A DNA stretch of 64,000 bases from Bremerella sp. P1 (GTDB lineage Bacteria > Planctomycetota > Planctomycetia > Pirellulales > Pirellulaceae): contig NZ_CP118164.1 in the NCBI RefSeq assembly GCF_028748185.1, positions 6,535,814-6,599,813 of the forward strand, written 5' to 3'. A program made the translations under genes and the position numbers. This document shows, in pieces, positions 37,073 through 45,885 of the stretch (the stretch's first letter is position 1; each line of letters opens with the position of its first letter). The notes beneath the pieces are model-generated. The model saw only the letters and a program-made list of their open reading frames with translations, had not been told where the DNA came from and ran no database searches.

Positions 37073-37387
37073 TTAGTCTTCAACAGGAACGTCTACCAAG
37101 ATACGTCCTTCTTCGACTTTCACCGGAAAGCAATCCAAATGGATTGAGCTGAGCTGGTGCTTTCCCGTCGTGACATCATACTGCCAACCATGCCAAGGGC
37201 AGGTCACGATGTTACCGCATAGTTCTCCCTGACCGATCGGGCCTCCCTGGTGGGCGCACATGCCATCGGTTGCGAAGTAACCATCTTTGGTGTGATAGAT
37301 GGCGACCATTCTTTTGGCGGCGACGACTTCCAGCGTTTGGCCCAGTTCGCAGTCCGCGGCGGCGGCAACATCAATCCAGTTCGACAT
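37073..37387 (-). CDS. Rieske [2Fe-2S] ferredoxin-like protein
   Basis: A 104-residue NirD-like Rieske protein. Cluster ligands are visible as C-x-H (MCAHQGGPIGQGELCGN) and C-x2-H (VTCPWHGWQYDVTTG). No signal peptide, so it is cytosolic and soluble, and probably donates electrons to an oxygenase or reductase that is not in the window. Adjacent minus-strand neighbours (an acetyltransferase and a hydrolase) give no pathway hint. Confidence 0.92.
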   Translation of the reverse strand: MSNWIDVAAAADCELGQTLEVVAAKRMVAIYHTKDGYFATDGMCAHQGGPIGQGELCGNIVTCPWHGWQYDVTTGKHQLSSIHLDCFPVKVEEGRILVDVPVED

Positions 37388-37422
37388 TAATATTCCTTCT
37401 TGGCTCGTTGACGAGTCTCACA

Positions 37423-37944
37423 CTATCCTTCGACCGGATTGGCCGGGGTTTGCAGCACCAATTGATAGAACCCCAGGTCTAACCAGCGGCCGAATTTGTA
37501 AGCGGCTTGACGGATGGTTCCTGAAAGTTCAAACCCCAGTTTCTCGTGCAGGCGAACACTTCCTTCATTGCTCAGATCGATGCCTCCGACAAGCACGTGC
37601 ACATCATGCTGCTGGGCCGTTTCGATCAGGCGTTTCATCAGAATCTCGCCAAGACCTTTGCCGCGATGATTCTTGTGGACGTAAACCGAGTGCTCGACGG
37701 TGTACTTGTAGGCAGGCCAGGGACGAAACGTGCCGTAACTGGCAAAGCCCATCAATTGGCCGGCTTCATCCACCAAGCCGATTACCGGAAAGTTACCGGC
37801 CTTCTTGCTGGCAAACCACGTCACCATGCTTTCCAACGGCCGCGGATGGTAATCATAGAGCGCCGTGGAATGGACGATCGCTTCGTTGAAGATCTCTAAG
37901 ATCGCTTCGGCGTGCTCTTCGTAGGTGCAAGAAACGAACTGCAT
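37423..37944 (-). CDS. GNAT N-acetyltransferase (phosphinothricin acetyltransferase/MddA-like)
   Basis: A 173-residue GNAT enzyme. The acetyl-CoA pyrophosphate loop is NHRGKGLGEILMKRLIE, preceded by EHSVYVHK and followed by HVLVGGIDLSNEGSVRLHEKLGF. The early part LYDYHPRPLESMVTWFASK and a 'GFASYGTFRPWPAYKYT' segment are characteristic of the Pat/YncA subgroup, which acetylates phosphinothricin, methionine sulfoximine or related amino acids. Physiological substrate is unknown. Start ATG 37944 is preferred to the upstream frame at 37977. Confidence 0.9.
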   Translation of the reverse strand: MQFVSCTYEEHAEAILEIFNEAIVHSTALYDYHPRPLESMVTWFASKKAGNFPVIGLVDEAGQLMGFASYGTFRPWPAYKYTVEHSVYVHKNHRGKGLGEILMKRLIETAQQHDVHVLVGGIDLSNEGSVRLHEKLGFELSGTIRQAAYKFGRWLDLGFYQLVLQTPANPVEG

Positions 37945-37986
37945 ATCGTGGTGGTCTCGAGGCAGATGGGAAGTCAATGGTTCCCA

Positions 37987-38655
37987 TCATACCACAACTC
38001 CACGGGGAGAAGCGGTTGGAGCCACGCGACGGGCACCTTCGGTGAAGCGACCATTCTTCAGGAAGTACAACGTCTCTTGCAGAGATTCCGGGTGGCGCAA
38101 GATGCGATTATGCCCACACGGCACCAGCACATGATCGGCCTGGTTTGCGATATAGGTGCTTTCCAGGTGAACCAGCAGATCCTGCGTCCCAGCAATCACA
38201 CCGGTATCGAGCGATTCCACCATCGGCAGGCGGTGCACCAGGCTATCCGGCGAAGTAGAAAGATCGGACAGGGCAGGGCAGAGGTAGTGCAGCCCCTTGG
38301 CAGCCAGATAAGCGACTCGCGACCCATGATTGGGCGGTGCCAACATGACGAGTCTGCCTGGTTGGTGCCATTTCATATCCGCGAGCACGGCCCGCAAGAT
38401 AATGCCTCCCATGCTATGCGTGACGAAATGCAACGGCTCAGGCGAATCGGCTTCACTTTCTAAAAACGCACGCAGTCGCTGGGCGTGGTTCATCACGCTG
38501 TTTCCCACGCTGCGGTAACACCACCGTGTCGTCTGGTAGTTGTTACGCTTTAGAAATCGATTGAGCGACCCCAGCACCCACCGGTTGCCTGACAGTCCGT
38601 GAATCAAGATAACCCGCTGCTTGCGATCGAACTCTTGATGGTCTCGTGCTTCCAT
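37987..38655 (-). CDS. Alpha/beta hydrolase, lipase-like
   Basis: A 222-residue cytosolic alpha/beta-hydrolase. It begins RVILIHGLSGNRWVLG (oxyanion loop) and has the nucleophile elbow THSMGGIILRAV (Ser in HSMGG), a helix after PPNHGSRVAYLA, and a probable catalytic His in VPCGHNRIL. Members of this small group are often called palmitoyl-protein-thioesterase/lipase-like esterases. No signal peptide is visible. Monocistronic as far as can be seen. Confidence 0.85.
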   Translation of the reverse strand: MEARDHQEFDRKQRVILIHGLSGNRWVLGSLNRFLKRNNYQTTRWCYRSVGNSVMNHAQRLRAFLESEADSPEPLHFVTHSMGGIILRAVLADMKWHQPGRLVMLAPPNHGSRVAYLAAKGLHYLCPALSDLSTSPDSLVHRLPMVESLDTGVIAGTQDLLVHLESTYIANQADHVLVPCGHNRILRHPESLQETLYFLKNGRFTEGARRVAPTASPRGVVV

Positions 38656-38931
38656 ATCACATAAATCTCCACAGGTCGAAAGTCCTCCGTTAGTAATTCG
38701 CGGAACTTCGACATTTTATGGGCAACCGATTTCCATTTTTCCCGTTAATTACGGAGAAGGCCCACAAAGACTCGCCTACCTGCTTCTACCCCCCACCTAC
38801 CGGCAAGGTTCGAGCAAATTTTCCTGAAAGGTTTTCTCGACTTCTGCCATTTACCTACCAGACAGCCGCTAGTGCGACCTCAATCGCTTTAGTTTGGCTC
38901 ATTCCAGGAACACCCTTTCGAAGAGGTTACC

Positions 38932-39522
38932 ATGTCTTCAGGCACCGCATTACCGCAAGAAAAGATCAACCAGATCGCGTACTTTTTACAGCACGGGGGG
39001 ATTGTGAAGAAGTTCAACTTCCCCCGACTGCATCTGCCCAACGTGGCCGGCTACAAGCCGAAGTACTACGAAGAGATCGGACAAAAGATCGCCAACAAGA
39101 AGATAGGCGTGTACGTGGCCGAAGGTGCCATCGCCGGTGCCAAAGCGTTTTACAACGTCGATTCCAATTGCCTGTACCTGACGTCCGCGACCAAGGCTCT
39201 TAACACTCCGGAACATTGGAGCACGATCGCCCACGAAGCGACCCACATGATCCAAGACCTGAAGAAATGGAAGATGAGCATGCAGGAGATGGAAGCCGAT
39301 GCCCACTTCGCCCAGGCCCTATTCCTGCACTATAAGAACTCGTTCCTCAGCGGCGGCACGATGCAAACCTTCAATATCGCCGCCAAGTACTTTGCCGAAG
39401 GCGATAAGAAGGAATTCAAAAAGAAGTGTCAGTCGATGATCGCCGAGGCCGGAGCCAAGTACCACGGCAAGAAGGGCTACGACGATCTGTACATCAAGAA
39501 GCGTCAGAACGGCATCCCATAA
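38932..39522 (+). CDS. Small HExxH metallopeptidase-like hypothetical protein
   Basis: A 196-residue protein without signal peptide. It contains a zinc-peptidase-type HEATH motif at 101-105 (STIAHEATHMIQDL), followed at ~118-124 by EMEADAHFAQ, which supplies a candidate third ligand Glu about 13-16 residues downstream, as in gluzincins. The remainder is basic, especially the C-terminus (KKEFKKKCQ, KKGYDDLYIKKRQ). I do not recognise the family, and the peptidase activity is inferred from the motif only. Confidence 0.7.
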   Translation: MSSGTALPQEKINQIAYFLQHGGIVKKFNFPRLHLPNVAGYKPKYYEEIGQKIANKKIGVYVAEGAIAGAKAFYNVDSNCLYLTSATKALNTPEHWSTIAHEATHMIQDLKKWKMSMQEMEADAHFAQALFLHYKNSFLSGGTMQTFNIAAKYFAEGDKKEFKKKCQSMIAEAGAKYHGKKGYDDLYIKKRQNGIP

Positions 39523-39694
39523 CATGCGAACCGGCGAATACGCTCCGATCATCCGCCGCCTGGCAGCGGATGATCTTAGGCCATCAACGTGGCATCCAGC
39601 AGAATCTGCGCAAAAACCGACAAACACCCCCAGCGGGGTGGCCGAATAGCCTTGACTTACGGGTTCTCAAGGACTTCAATCGAATAGTACCCAG

Positions 39695-40747
39695 ATGGTC
39701 TTTCGAGGAGTCCTCACTTTGCTTCGTCTTTCGCTACTTTCGATCGTCGCGCTGTTCTCTCTAACTTTGCCTAGACTGGCCTTGGGGCAGATTGCTGCTC
39801 CTGGCATGCAGATGGTCCCTGTCAAAAATGTCTCGATCGACGAAGCGCTAGCCGGCGTGCGTTGGCAGGGCAGGGTTCCGTCACCGGCATCGATTGGCGA
39901 CAAGACCCCGATCGTCATGGTCTATGCGTCGTGGTGTCCCAAGTGCAACGTTTGGTCGCCCGAACTCTTCGCTCAAATCCACGAAATGATTCGCGACCAG
40001 CCGGTTGTGCTCTTCGCCATCAATGCGGATGAAACCACCCGCGGCGTCAGCTACGCCGTAGAACGTAACTTGGTTGGGCCGAACATCTTTCATGGCGACG
40101 ATCCTTCAATCGTGCAACGGATGGGCTTTCAAAGCGAACTGTTTATGTACTCTGTCTTCCAAGATGGCGTGCAATCGGGGCGACGTTCCGCCGGCAGCTA
40201 CTACCCTAAGGACGATGGCTCGAAGGAGTTCTCGATTGTTCGCGACATGAAATCGGGTATGGGTGGCAGTTTCTCGATCCTGACATCGGATATGTCCCCA
40301 CGACTGCGGGAAGTTCTCTGGCCTGCGGAAATCGGTGCGAAGTTGGACGAGCGTTCGCTCATCTCTCTGCGTAAGAAAATGGACGACTCGCTGGCAGACG
40401 AGTTCAACACGGCCGTTAGCGACTACTTGAACCGTCAAGTTGAAACGATCAAAACCTCGCGTGAAGGATCCATTCCTGAGCAGATCAAAGGCTACGAGAT
40501 CGCCGAAATGGTGGCCACCGACTTCAAGTCGACGCCACAAGGGCGTGCCTGCCGAGAACTGGTCGACACGCTGGAAGAAGATGAAACCTTTCAGAATGAA
40601 CTGACCGCGAAGAAGCTTTACGATCAGGGCAAGCAGAAAGCAAATTCAGCGGTCACGCTCAAACGGATGATGGGTCGCGTCATCAGTCGCTACGCTGATA
40701 CCCACTATGGCCAGGAAGCCCAAAAGGCGATCGACGCCGTCCAGTAG
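39695..40747 (+). CDS. Secreted thioredoxin-like protein
   Basis: A 350-residue exported protein (LRLSLLSIVALFSLTLPRLALGQ signal). The thioredoxin-type motif is WCPKC at 80-84 in a VMVYASWCPKCNVWSPELF context. After it, a ~190-residue helical C-terminal domain has no recognisable motif. It may reduce or isomerise periplasmic disulfides or act in cytochrome maturation, but the Pro-Lys dipeptide between cysteines fits no single subgroup. No partner gene is adjacent. Confidence 0.8.
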   Translation: MVFRGVLTLLRLSLLSIVALFSLTLPRLALGQIAAPGMQMVPVKNVSIDEALAGVRWQGRVPSPASIGDKTPIVMVYASWCPKCNVWSPELFAQIHEMIRDQPVVLFAINADETTRGVSYAVERNLVGPNIFHGDDPSIVQRMGFQSELFMYSVFQDGVQSGRRSAGSYYPKDDGSKEFSIVRDMKSGMGGSFSILTSDMSPRLREVLWPAEIGAKLDERSLISLRKKMDDSLADEFNTAVSDYLNRQVETIKTSREGSIPEQIKGYEIAEMVATDFKSTPQGRACRELVDTLEEDETFQNELTAKKLYDQGKQKANSAVTLKRMMGRVISRYADTHYGQEAQKAIDAVQ

Positions 40748-40917
40748 CTTTAGTGCCACTTCTAAATAACGGGCCATCTCACCGAAGGATGGCCTCGGGG
40801 GCTGTTTCTGTTGCCCGTTTATCATGCGCGCGGACGCGATTACCTACTTGCTTGTTCCTGGTGAACCAATTACGGTCGGAGAATCCTACCCATTCTTCCC
40901 ACCGCAGGAACCACCCC

Positions 40918-42024
40918 ATGAGAACCCTTCCGACGCTCCTTTTCGTCGTCGCTATCGTCTCGCTCAGTTCGCTTCAAACGCTCGTCGCTCAAGACAAAAC
41001 CGACGAAAACATCGAGTGGTACGATGTTACCGAGTGGGGACTCGAAGGCCGCATTCTGCCTGAGCAAGAACGTGCTCGCTGGTTCGATCGCCTCCCGGCA
41101 TCTGCCGAAGGTAAGGTTACGTCGGCCGTCTGGGGTCTTAGTCGAGACAGCGCCGGCATGATGGCCCGCTTCAAGACTGATGCCACCGAGTTCTGGATCG
41201 ATTACACGTTGAAAGATGGTGGCATCGCCATGCCGCACATGCCAGCCACCGGCGTCAGCGGCGTCGATCTGTATGCTCGTGATAAGGACGGCCAGTGGAA
41301 ATGGGTTACTGTCACCAAGCCGACTGCCCAAACGGTAAAGACCAAGTGGATCAGCGGGCTGGCCCCAGATCACCGAGAGTATGCCGCCTACCTGCCGCTG
41401 TATAACGGCATTGAGTCCTTGAAGATCGGTGTCAAGAAAGGCACCCAGTTCGAAGGCCTGGCACCACGTGAGAAGCCAATTGTGTTCTACGGGACCAGCA
41501 TCACGCATGGGGCATGTGCCAGCCGACCCGGCATGGTGCACACGGCAATCCTTGGTCGTTGGTTCGATCATCCCGTCGCCAACCTGGGCTTCTCCGGCAA
41601 CGGACGCATGCACAAGGAAGTGGGCGATTACCTGGTTCAGGTTGATGCGGCTGCCTACGTGATCGACTGCCTACCCAACATGAGCGCTCCGGACGTTGCC
41701 CAGCGCTGCGTGCCGCTGGTGAAACAGCTTCGCTCGGCCAAGCCTGACACGCCGATCATTCTGGTCGAAGATCGTCGCAATACCAACGATTGGATTCTGC
41801 CGGCCCGACATCAGCATCACACGGCTAACCACGCAGCACTCAAGAAGGCCTACCAAGAGCTAACAGACGCTGGTGTCAGGAACCTGTACTACATCGAAGG
41901 GGACCACCTCTACGGCGACGATACCGAAGGTGCCACCGATGCTTCGCACGCCAGCGATCTGGGCTTCATGCGACAAGCGAAGATCTTTCAGCCGGTCCTA
42001 GAAAAGGCCCTCAGCTCGAACTGA
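40918..42024 (+). CDS. Secreted SGNH/GDSL hydrolase
   Basis: A 368-residue protein with a signal peptide (LPTLLFVVAIVSLSSLQTLVAQ) and an N-terminal beta domain of ~160 residues, then an SGNH hydrolase domain. Block I is PIVFYGTSITHGACASRPG, with catalytic Ser194 in GTSITHG. Block II is NLGFSGNGRMHKEV, a DCLPNM block follows, and the final DASHASDLGFM supplies Asp and His. Such enzymes de-esterify polysaccharides or lipids, and the planctomycete members are usually exported. Exact ester unknown. ATG 40918 is the start just before the signal peptide. Confidence 0.9.
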   Translation: MRTLPTLLFVVAIVSLSSLQTLVAQDKTDENIEWYDVTEWGLEGRILPEQERARWFDRLPASAEGKVTSAVWGLSRDSAGMMARFKTDATEFWIDYTLKDGGIAMPHMPATGVSGVDLYARDKDGQWKWVTVTKPTAQTVKTKWISGLAPDHREYAAYLPLYNGIESLKIGVKKGTQFEGLAPREKPIVFYGTSITHGACASRPGMVHTAILGRWFDHPVANLGFSGNGRMHKEVGDYLVQVDAAAYVIDCLPNMSAPDVAQRCVPLVKQLRSAKPDTPIILVEDRRNTNDWILPARHQHHTANHAALKKAYQELTDAGVRNLYYIEGDHLYGDDTEGATDASHASDLGFMRQAKIFQPVLEKALSSN

Positions 42025-42031
42025 TTCGCCC

Positions 42032-42895
42032 CTATCCTCGGATGATCGGCAAATTGGCGTGATCATTCTCATGTAAGTGAATTCCGAAATGCTCGGCCAA
42101 CAGTTCGAGCATTTCTCCTTGGGTATGAATCGGAGTCTTGGTCGCCTTGCCGCTGGCATCCCGGACCGAGAACTCATCATTGAGCATCGTCAGCCGAACG
42201 CCATTGGGCGCGGCCCTTGCGACCATCAGGATGTTCTTAAAGCGAGACTTGGGGTTGGTCGAGGTATACCAATTGGCCACCTCGCGATCGATCAGCGGCA
42301 TCTCCTCCATGGTCATCTGATACACATCCTCCCACTCGCCGGTTAGCAAGGCCTGATGGAAGTAAAGGTCTCCGTCACGCACGATCCGCCGCGTCTCGTG
42401 AGGTGTCGCTTGGTGTTGATCGAGTTCAAACTTCAAAGCAGCGGTAGGGCTGAGACCACCCACGCCCACATCGGCCAGCCACGAAGTACCATCCATCTCG
42501 ATCCGCAACACCAGGTGAGTTCGCGGAGTGATCTCTCCGCGTGGGTAACCGAGTTTAACCCGGGCACTGATGGGAGAGACCTCGTAGCCCATCGCCTCCA
42601 AAACCAGAAGCAGCAGGCCGTTCTGCTCGAAACAATAGCCGCCACGTCGATCGTGCACCAACTTCTTCTGTAGCGAAACAGCATCCAGAGCGATCGGACG
42701 TCCCAGCAAGACGTCCAGATTCTCAAACGGGATGGTGAGGACATGCGCATGCACGATGTCGCTGAGCACCGCCAGCGTTGGTTCACGAGAACCCTCGTAT
42801 CCAATTCGCTGGAAATAGGCGTTCAGGTCGACGTCATCCGAACCGTGTGCCGGCGTGCTTGCTACTTGATCCATCATCGTTTGTTTTTCCATCAT
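42032..42895 (-). CDS. nat: Arylamine N-acetyltransferase
   Basis: The 287-residue enzyme transfers acetyl from acetyl-CoA to arylamines and hydrazines. The catalytic triad is visible: Cys88 in RRGGYCFEQN, His127 in TPRTHLVLRI and Asp142 in TSWLADVGVGG. Length is normal for the bacterial NAT family. In-frame ATGs at residues 1, 2, 7 and 8 leave the exact start open. It is convergent with the SGNH gene across 7 bases. Confidence 0.95.
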   Translation of the reverse strand: MMEKQTMMDQVASTPAHGSDDVDLNAYFQRIGYEGSREPTLAVLSDIVHAHVLTIPFENLDVLLGRPIALDAVSLQKKLVHDRRGGYCFEQNGLLLLVLEAMGYEVSPISARVKLGYPRGEITPRTHLVLRIEMDGTSWLADVGVGGLSPTAALKFELDQHQATPHETRRIVRDGDLYFHQALLTGEWEDVYQMTMEEMPLIDREVANWYTSTNPKSRFKNILMVARAAPNGVRLTMLNDEFSVRDASGKATKTPIHTQGEMLELLAEHFGIHLHENDHANLPIIRG

Positions 42896-43040
42896 TCAGA
42901 CAGGGAACTCTCTTCCGATGCCGCTATTCCTTCGAAGATTCGCAGCGTCTAAACAAGCACTTAGGCGATGCACAATGCTACCATGGTGCACTGGCTAAGA
43001 AGTAGTAAGGCGGTAGAAGCCTGTGCTGCCAAGAAACAAA

Positions 43041-43072
43041 AAAGGCCCCTGATCGTTCAACCAGGGGCCTTT
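43041..43072 (-). terminator. Intrinsic terminator of the lipoprotein gene at 43087
   Basis: An 11-bp perfect stem (AAAGGCCCCTG with CAGGGGCCTTT, loop of 10 bases). On the minus strand it ends in a T-rich run (positions 43043-43037), just downstream of the minus-strand gene. Confidence 0.85.
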
Positions 43073-43086
43073 GCTCGTTGAGCAAA

Positions 43087-43476
43087 CTAACTCTTCTCGA
43101 GCGTAATCGGAATGTCGTTTTCACCCGATCCGACACTCACAGGGCTAGTCGGTGCCCGAAACTTTCGCCATTTGATTGGCGGTCCGATCGCTCGGCCAGC
43201 TTCGTCTTCGTTTTGATCCGGCGGCATGTACATCACCTGGTACTCACCAGGCTCAACGCCACCGTTGCCAGCGGTTACCAGAGAATACGCTCCATCCGGA
43301 TTGATCTTGCCGATCGCCGGCTTCACGCCTTCGCTCATGGGGCGAAAGACAATGCTACCCCCATTAACCTTTTCCCCACCTGCGGTGACCATTCCCGTGA
43401 CGCTCGCGCTGGCACCGCACCCTGTCAAAGCGGCCAACGCCAACACGCCGAATAATCCAGTCGTCCAATTCTTCAT
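43087..43476 (-). CDS. Small carboxypeptidase-regulatory-like lipoprotein, partner of DUF1559 copy 2
   Basis: A 129-residue lipoprotein (FGVLALAALTGCGAS lipobox) with the same beta-sandwich as the other two partners: SVTGMVTAGGEKVNGGSIVF, then NPDGAYSLVTAGNGGVEPG and YQVMYMPP. It follows DUF1559 copy 2 (43606-44571) on the minus strand, 129 bases apart, and is closed by the terminator at 43041. Confidence 0.85.
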   Translation of the reverse strand: MKNWTTGLFGVLALAALTGCGASASVTGMVTAGGEKVNGGSIVFRPMSEGVKPAIGKINPDGAYSLVTAGNGGVEPGEYQVMYMPPDQNEDEAGRAIGPPIKWRKFRAPTSPVSVGSGENDIPITLEKS

Positions 43477-43605
43477 AACCTAGTTCCCTATCAGTAGGAT
43501 ATCGCGTCGATATCAGATGCGTGCTCTTTTCTGTTCCGGCCCACGCATTTCTGCCGCAACCGCGAGCCCATCCAGCTCGCAGTTGTAGACTACAGATTGG
43601 GTCGA

Positions 43606-44571
43606 CTAGTAGTTACCGACGACGTCGCCATCGTTCATCTGACCAAGGTTATCGTAAGCATCCAGGTTGATCGTTTCGGCCAGGAAGTGCACCGAACCGT
43701 CACCGAACAGGAACATGGCTCCACCGGGATGCAAGCTACCGAAACCCTTGTCCCACGAACTCGGATCCCCAGCTGGGCCACCACCGTTGGACAGGTTGAT
43801 TGGCACGCCGTGCCATGCTTCACGAAGTGGTCCCCAGTGCGTCAGTGACGTACCCGATCCACCCTTCGGGCTGCCAGCCCAAACTGGGTACGTTGGGTTC
43901 TCACCATCCGGAGCACCAGCGAGACGTCCGCCACCTGCTTCACCAATGGCGATCGTGTTCGACAAACCATCGGTCACGTCACGCAGCGATCGAACCGAGG
44001 AAATGAACCGATTGAAGAAACCGTTGTCGGAGCCATGTCCGTGACCGAGACTACCAGCGTAGTTGGCCTTGCCGCATTGATGCCCCATGTCGGAACCGGG
44101 ACGAACTTCAGCAAGCGTATCGGAAGGACAAATGAACGCGTCCAGCACGGTCGATTCCGGCCCAGGCGTGGTCCACACGCCGTATTCGTGGCAACCGCAA
44201 TAGATCGAGCCCTTCTTACCCGTTGGGTCTGGAGGATAGTTGCCTGACTCTTCCAAAATAGCATCCCAAACGGCCGGTTGTTCGATGAAGGGAAGGATAA
44301 ACGTTCCCCAGGTATATCCACCATGTCCCGATCGGCTACCACCTGGTGGCAAGTTGCCGTAGGTATCGTGAAAGTTATGGAGAGCCAAACCGATTTGCTT
44401 CAGGTTGTTCGAGCACTGCATGCGGCGTGCGGCTTCGCGAGCTTGTTGCACGGCAGGCAACAAAAGGGCAATCAGAACGCCGATGATGGCAATCACCACC
44501 AACAGTTCAACAAGGGTAAAAGCACGTCGCGGATGAAACGATCGTCGTGAGGCAATGACGTCGTAGTTCAT
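43606..44571 (-). CDS. DUF1559 domain-containing protein, copy 2
   Basis: A 321-residue protein with the same pilin-like N-terminus as copy 1 ([20 protein letters not shown]), preceded by a longer basic stretch (IASRRSFHP). The C-terminal H-x-DG motif is [21 protein letters not shown]. It contains a distinct glycine-rich insert near 'PPGGSRSGHGGYTWG' and an internal Cys pair (YCGCHEYG). Surface-associated function is likely but unproven. Confidence 0.93.
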   Translation of the reverse strand: MNYDVIASRRSFHPRRAFTLVELLVVIAIIGVLIALLLPAVQQAREAARRMQCSNNLKQIGLALHNFHDTYGNLPPGGSRSGHGGYTWGTFILPFIEQPAVWDAILEESGNYPPDPTGKKGSIYCGCHEYGVWTTPGPESTVLDAFICPSDTLAEVRPGSDMGHQCGKANYAGSLGHGHGSDNGFFNRFISSVRSLRDVTDGLSNTIAIGEAGGGRLAGAPDGENPTYPVWAGSPKGGSGTSLTHWGPLREAWHGVPINLSNGGGPAGDPSSWDKGFGSLHPGGAMFLFGDGSVHFLAETINLDAYDNLGQMNDGDVVGNY

Positions 44572-44924
44572 AAATCTCTCCGGTAGAAAATACGGTGTGA
44601 ATAGAAGGAAAAAAGCATGTAGCCACGGGCAGCTGCTACACGACTAATTATACCTTTTAGAGGGAATTTACCTTGCACTTTCACCCCTCGTTTTGCGACA
44701 ATTGAAGGAATGGCACTTCGGTCTAGCGGGTGCCTGAATTGCAAACAATACGCCATATATCACCTACTATAGAGTTACTTTCGCGTTCTATGCGTTTAGG
44801 GCAGGCTTCTTGATTCTAGCGCTGCTTGGTATTTATTTACTCGTTTTGCGACACGCCATCGTGACAAACTTTGGAATTAAAATGATTAATCCTGGCACGT
44901 TGGTCGTACGAGAGAGACCGTAAT
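44572..44924. other. Divergent promoter region, DUF1559 copy 2 / AraC regulator
   Basis: About 350 AT-rich bases lie between the divergent DUF1559 gene and the AraC-family gene. No terminator or RNA gene is visible, and no clear operator repeats were found by eye. It is a candidate target site for the AraC protein beside it. Confidence 0.4.
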
Positions 44925-45869
44925 ATGGGGCCCGAAGAGAGTAGCTTCTTTCATTACTTGCCCATTTCCGACCAGGACATGGAGTTTGGCTTTTATGTCA
45001 CCGGTGGCGGTCGAGGGACTGTGCCGCCCAATGTGAACTATCCGCCAGGCCAGCACCCTGGGATCTATCACTTTTCCTGGGAACGCGGACGCGAGCTGCC
45101 CGAGTTTCAGATCCAGTTCATCAGCACTGGGCGTGGCGAATTTGAATCGACGCCAACCGGCCCCGTTTCGATCGAAGGAGGCACGCTTTTTCTCCTCTTC
45201 CCAGGCGTCTGGCATCGCTATCGTCCAATTCGTGCCAAAGGCTGGACCGAGCGTTGGCTATCGATCCATGGCGAGTTCATGCACCGCCTCTTGGAACAGG
45301 GAACCCTCTCACCCAACCGTGCCTTCGCGAAGTTGAACTCTGTCGAAGCGTCTTCCTTTCTGGAAACGTTTGATCGACTACTCAATCGCATTCATGCTGA
45401 CCCATTGCGTCATACGCCCACCGTGTGCGCTAACGCGATGGAGTTACTGACGTTGGCCCTGGAGCATCTACCGACGTCTGAACGACCCACGGCGTCGGCT
45501 TCCGCAGGCCGCACCAATCCGGTCGATGACCCCATCGTGAATCGAGCGCTTGATATCATCTGGACGCGCAGCGACCGCCCCCTCTCGGTCAATCAACTGG
45601 TCGCCTCTCTCCCGACAACTCGCCGCACACTGGAACGCAAGATGATGGCCAGCCTGGGGCACACGGTGCTTGACGAGATCAACCATTGCCGACTGCTGCG
45701 TGCCAAACGCTTGCTCACCGAAACGAGTCTACCGATCAAGTCGGTCGCCTACCTGGCCGGCTTTAGCAGCCAGGAACGTTTCCGCCGATTGATGGTTGCC
45801 GAAGAAGGATGCCCACCAGGTGAGTACCGCTATCGCGAGCGTTCTCAGGAACACGCAAAGCGATCGTAA
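44925..45869 (+). CDS. AraC-family transcriptional regulator
   Basis: A 314-residue regulator. The N-terminal ~170 residues are a cupin-type AraC_binding domain (FYVTGGGRGTVPPNVNYPPG, FQIQFISTGRGEFESTPTGP, GTLFLLFPGVWHRYRP). The C-terminal ~100 residues are the two-HTH AraC domain (RTLERKMMASLGHTVLDEI, LRAKRLLTETSLPIKSVAYL, AGFSSQERFRRLM). It likely senses a sugar or small acid and acts on a nearby gene; the divergent DUF1559 or the following cytochrome gene are candidates, but nothing proves it. Confidence 0.92.
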   Translation: MGPEESSFFHYLPISDQDMEFGFYVTGGGRGTVPPNVNYPPGQHPGIYHFSWERGRELPEFQIQFISTGRGEFESTPTGPVSIEGGTLFLLFPGVWHRYRPIRAKGWTERWLSIHGEFMHRLLEQGTLSPNRAFAKLNSVEASSFLETFDRLLNRIHADPLRHTPTVCANAMELLTLALEHLPTSERPTASASAGRTNPVDDPIVNRALDIIWTRSDRPLSVNQLVASLPTTRRTLERKMMASLGHTVLDEINHCRLLRAKRLLTETSLPIKSVAYLAGFSSQERFRRLMVAEEGCPPGEYRYRERSQEHAKRS

Positions 45870-45885
45870 GACATGGGAGCGGTTT

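Noticed and set aside
38718-39203. 161-codon frame ahead of and over the HEATH gene
   Set aside because: Arg-rich, motif-free, and in another frame than the better-supported gene at 38932.
40870-41613. 247-codon minus-strand frame over the SGNH gene
   Set aside because: Antisense to the catalytic blocks; no motif of its own.
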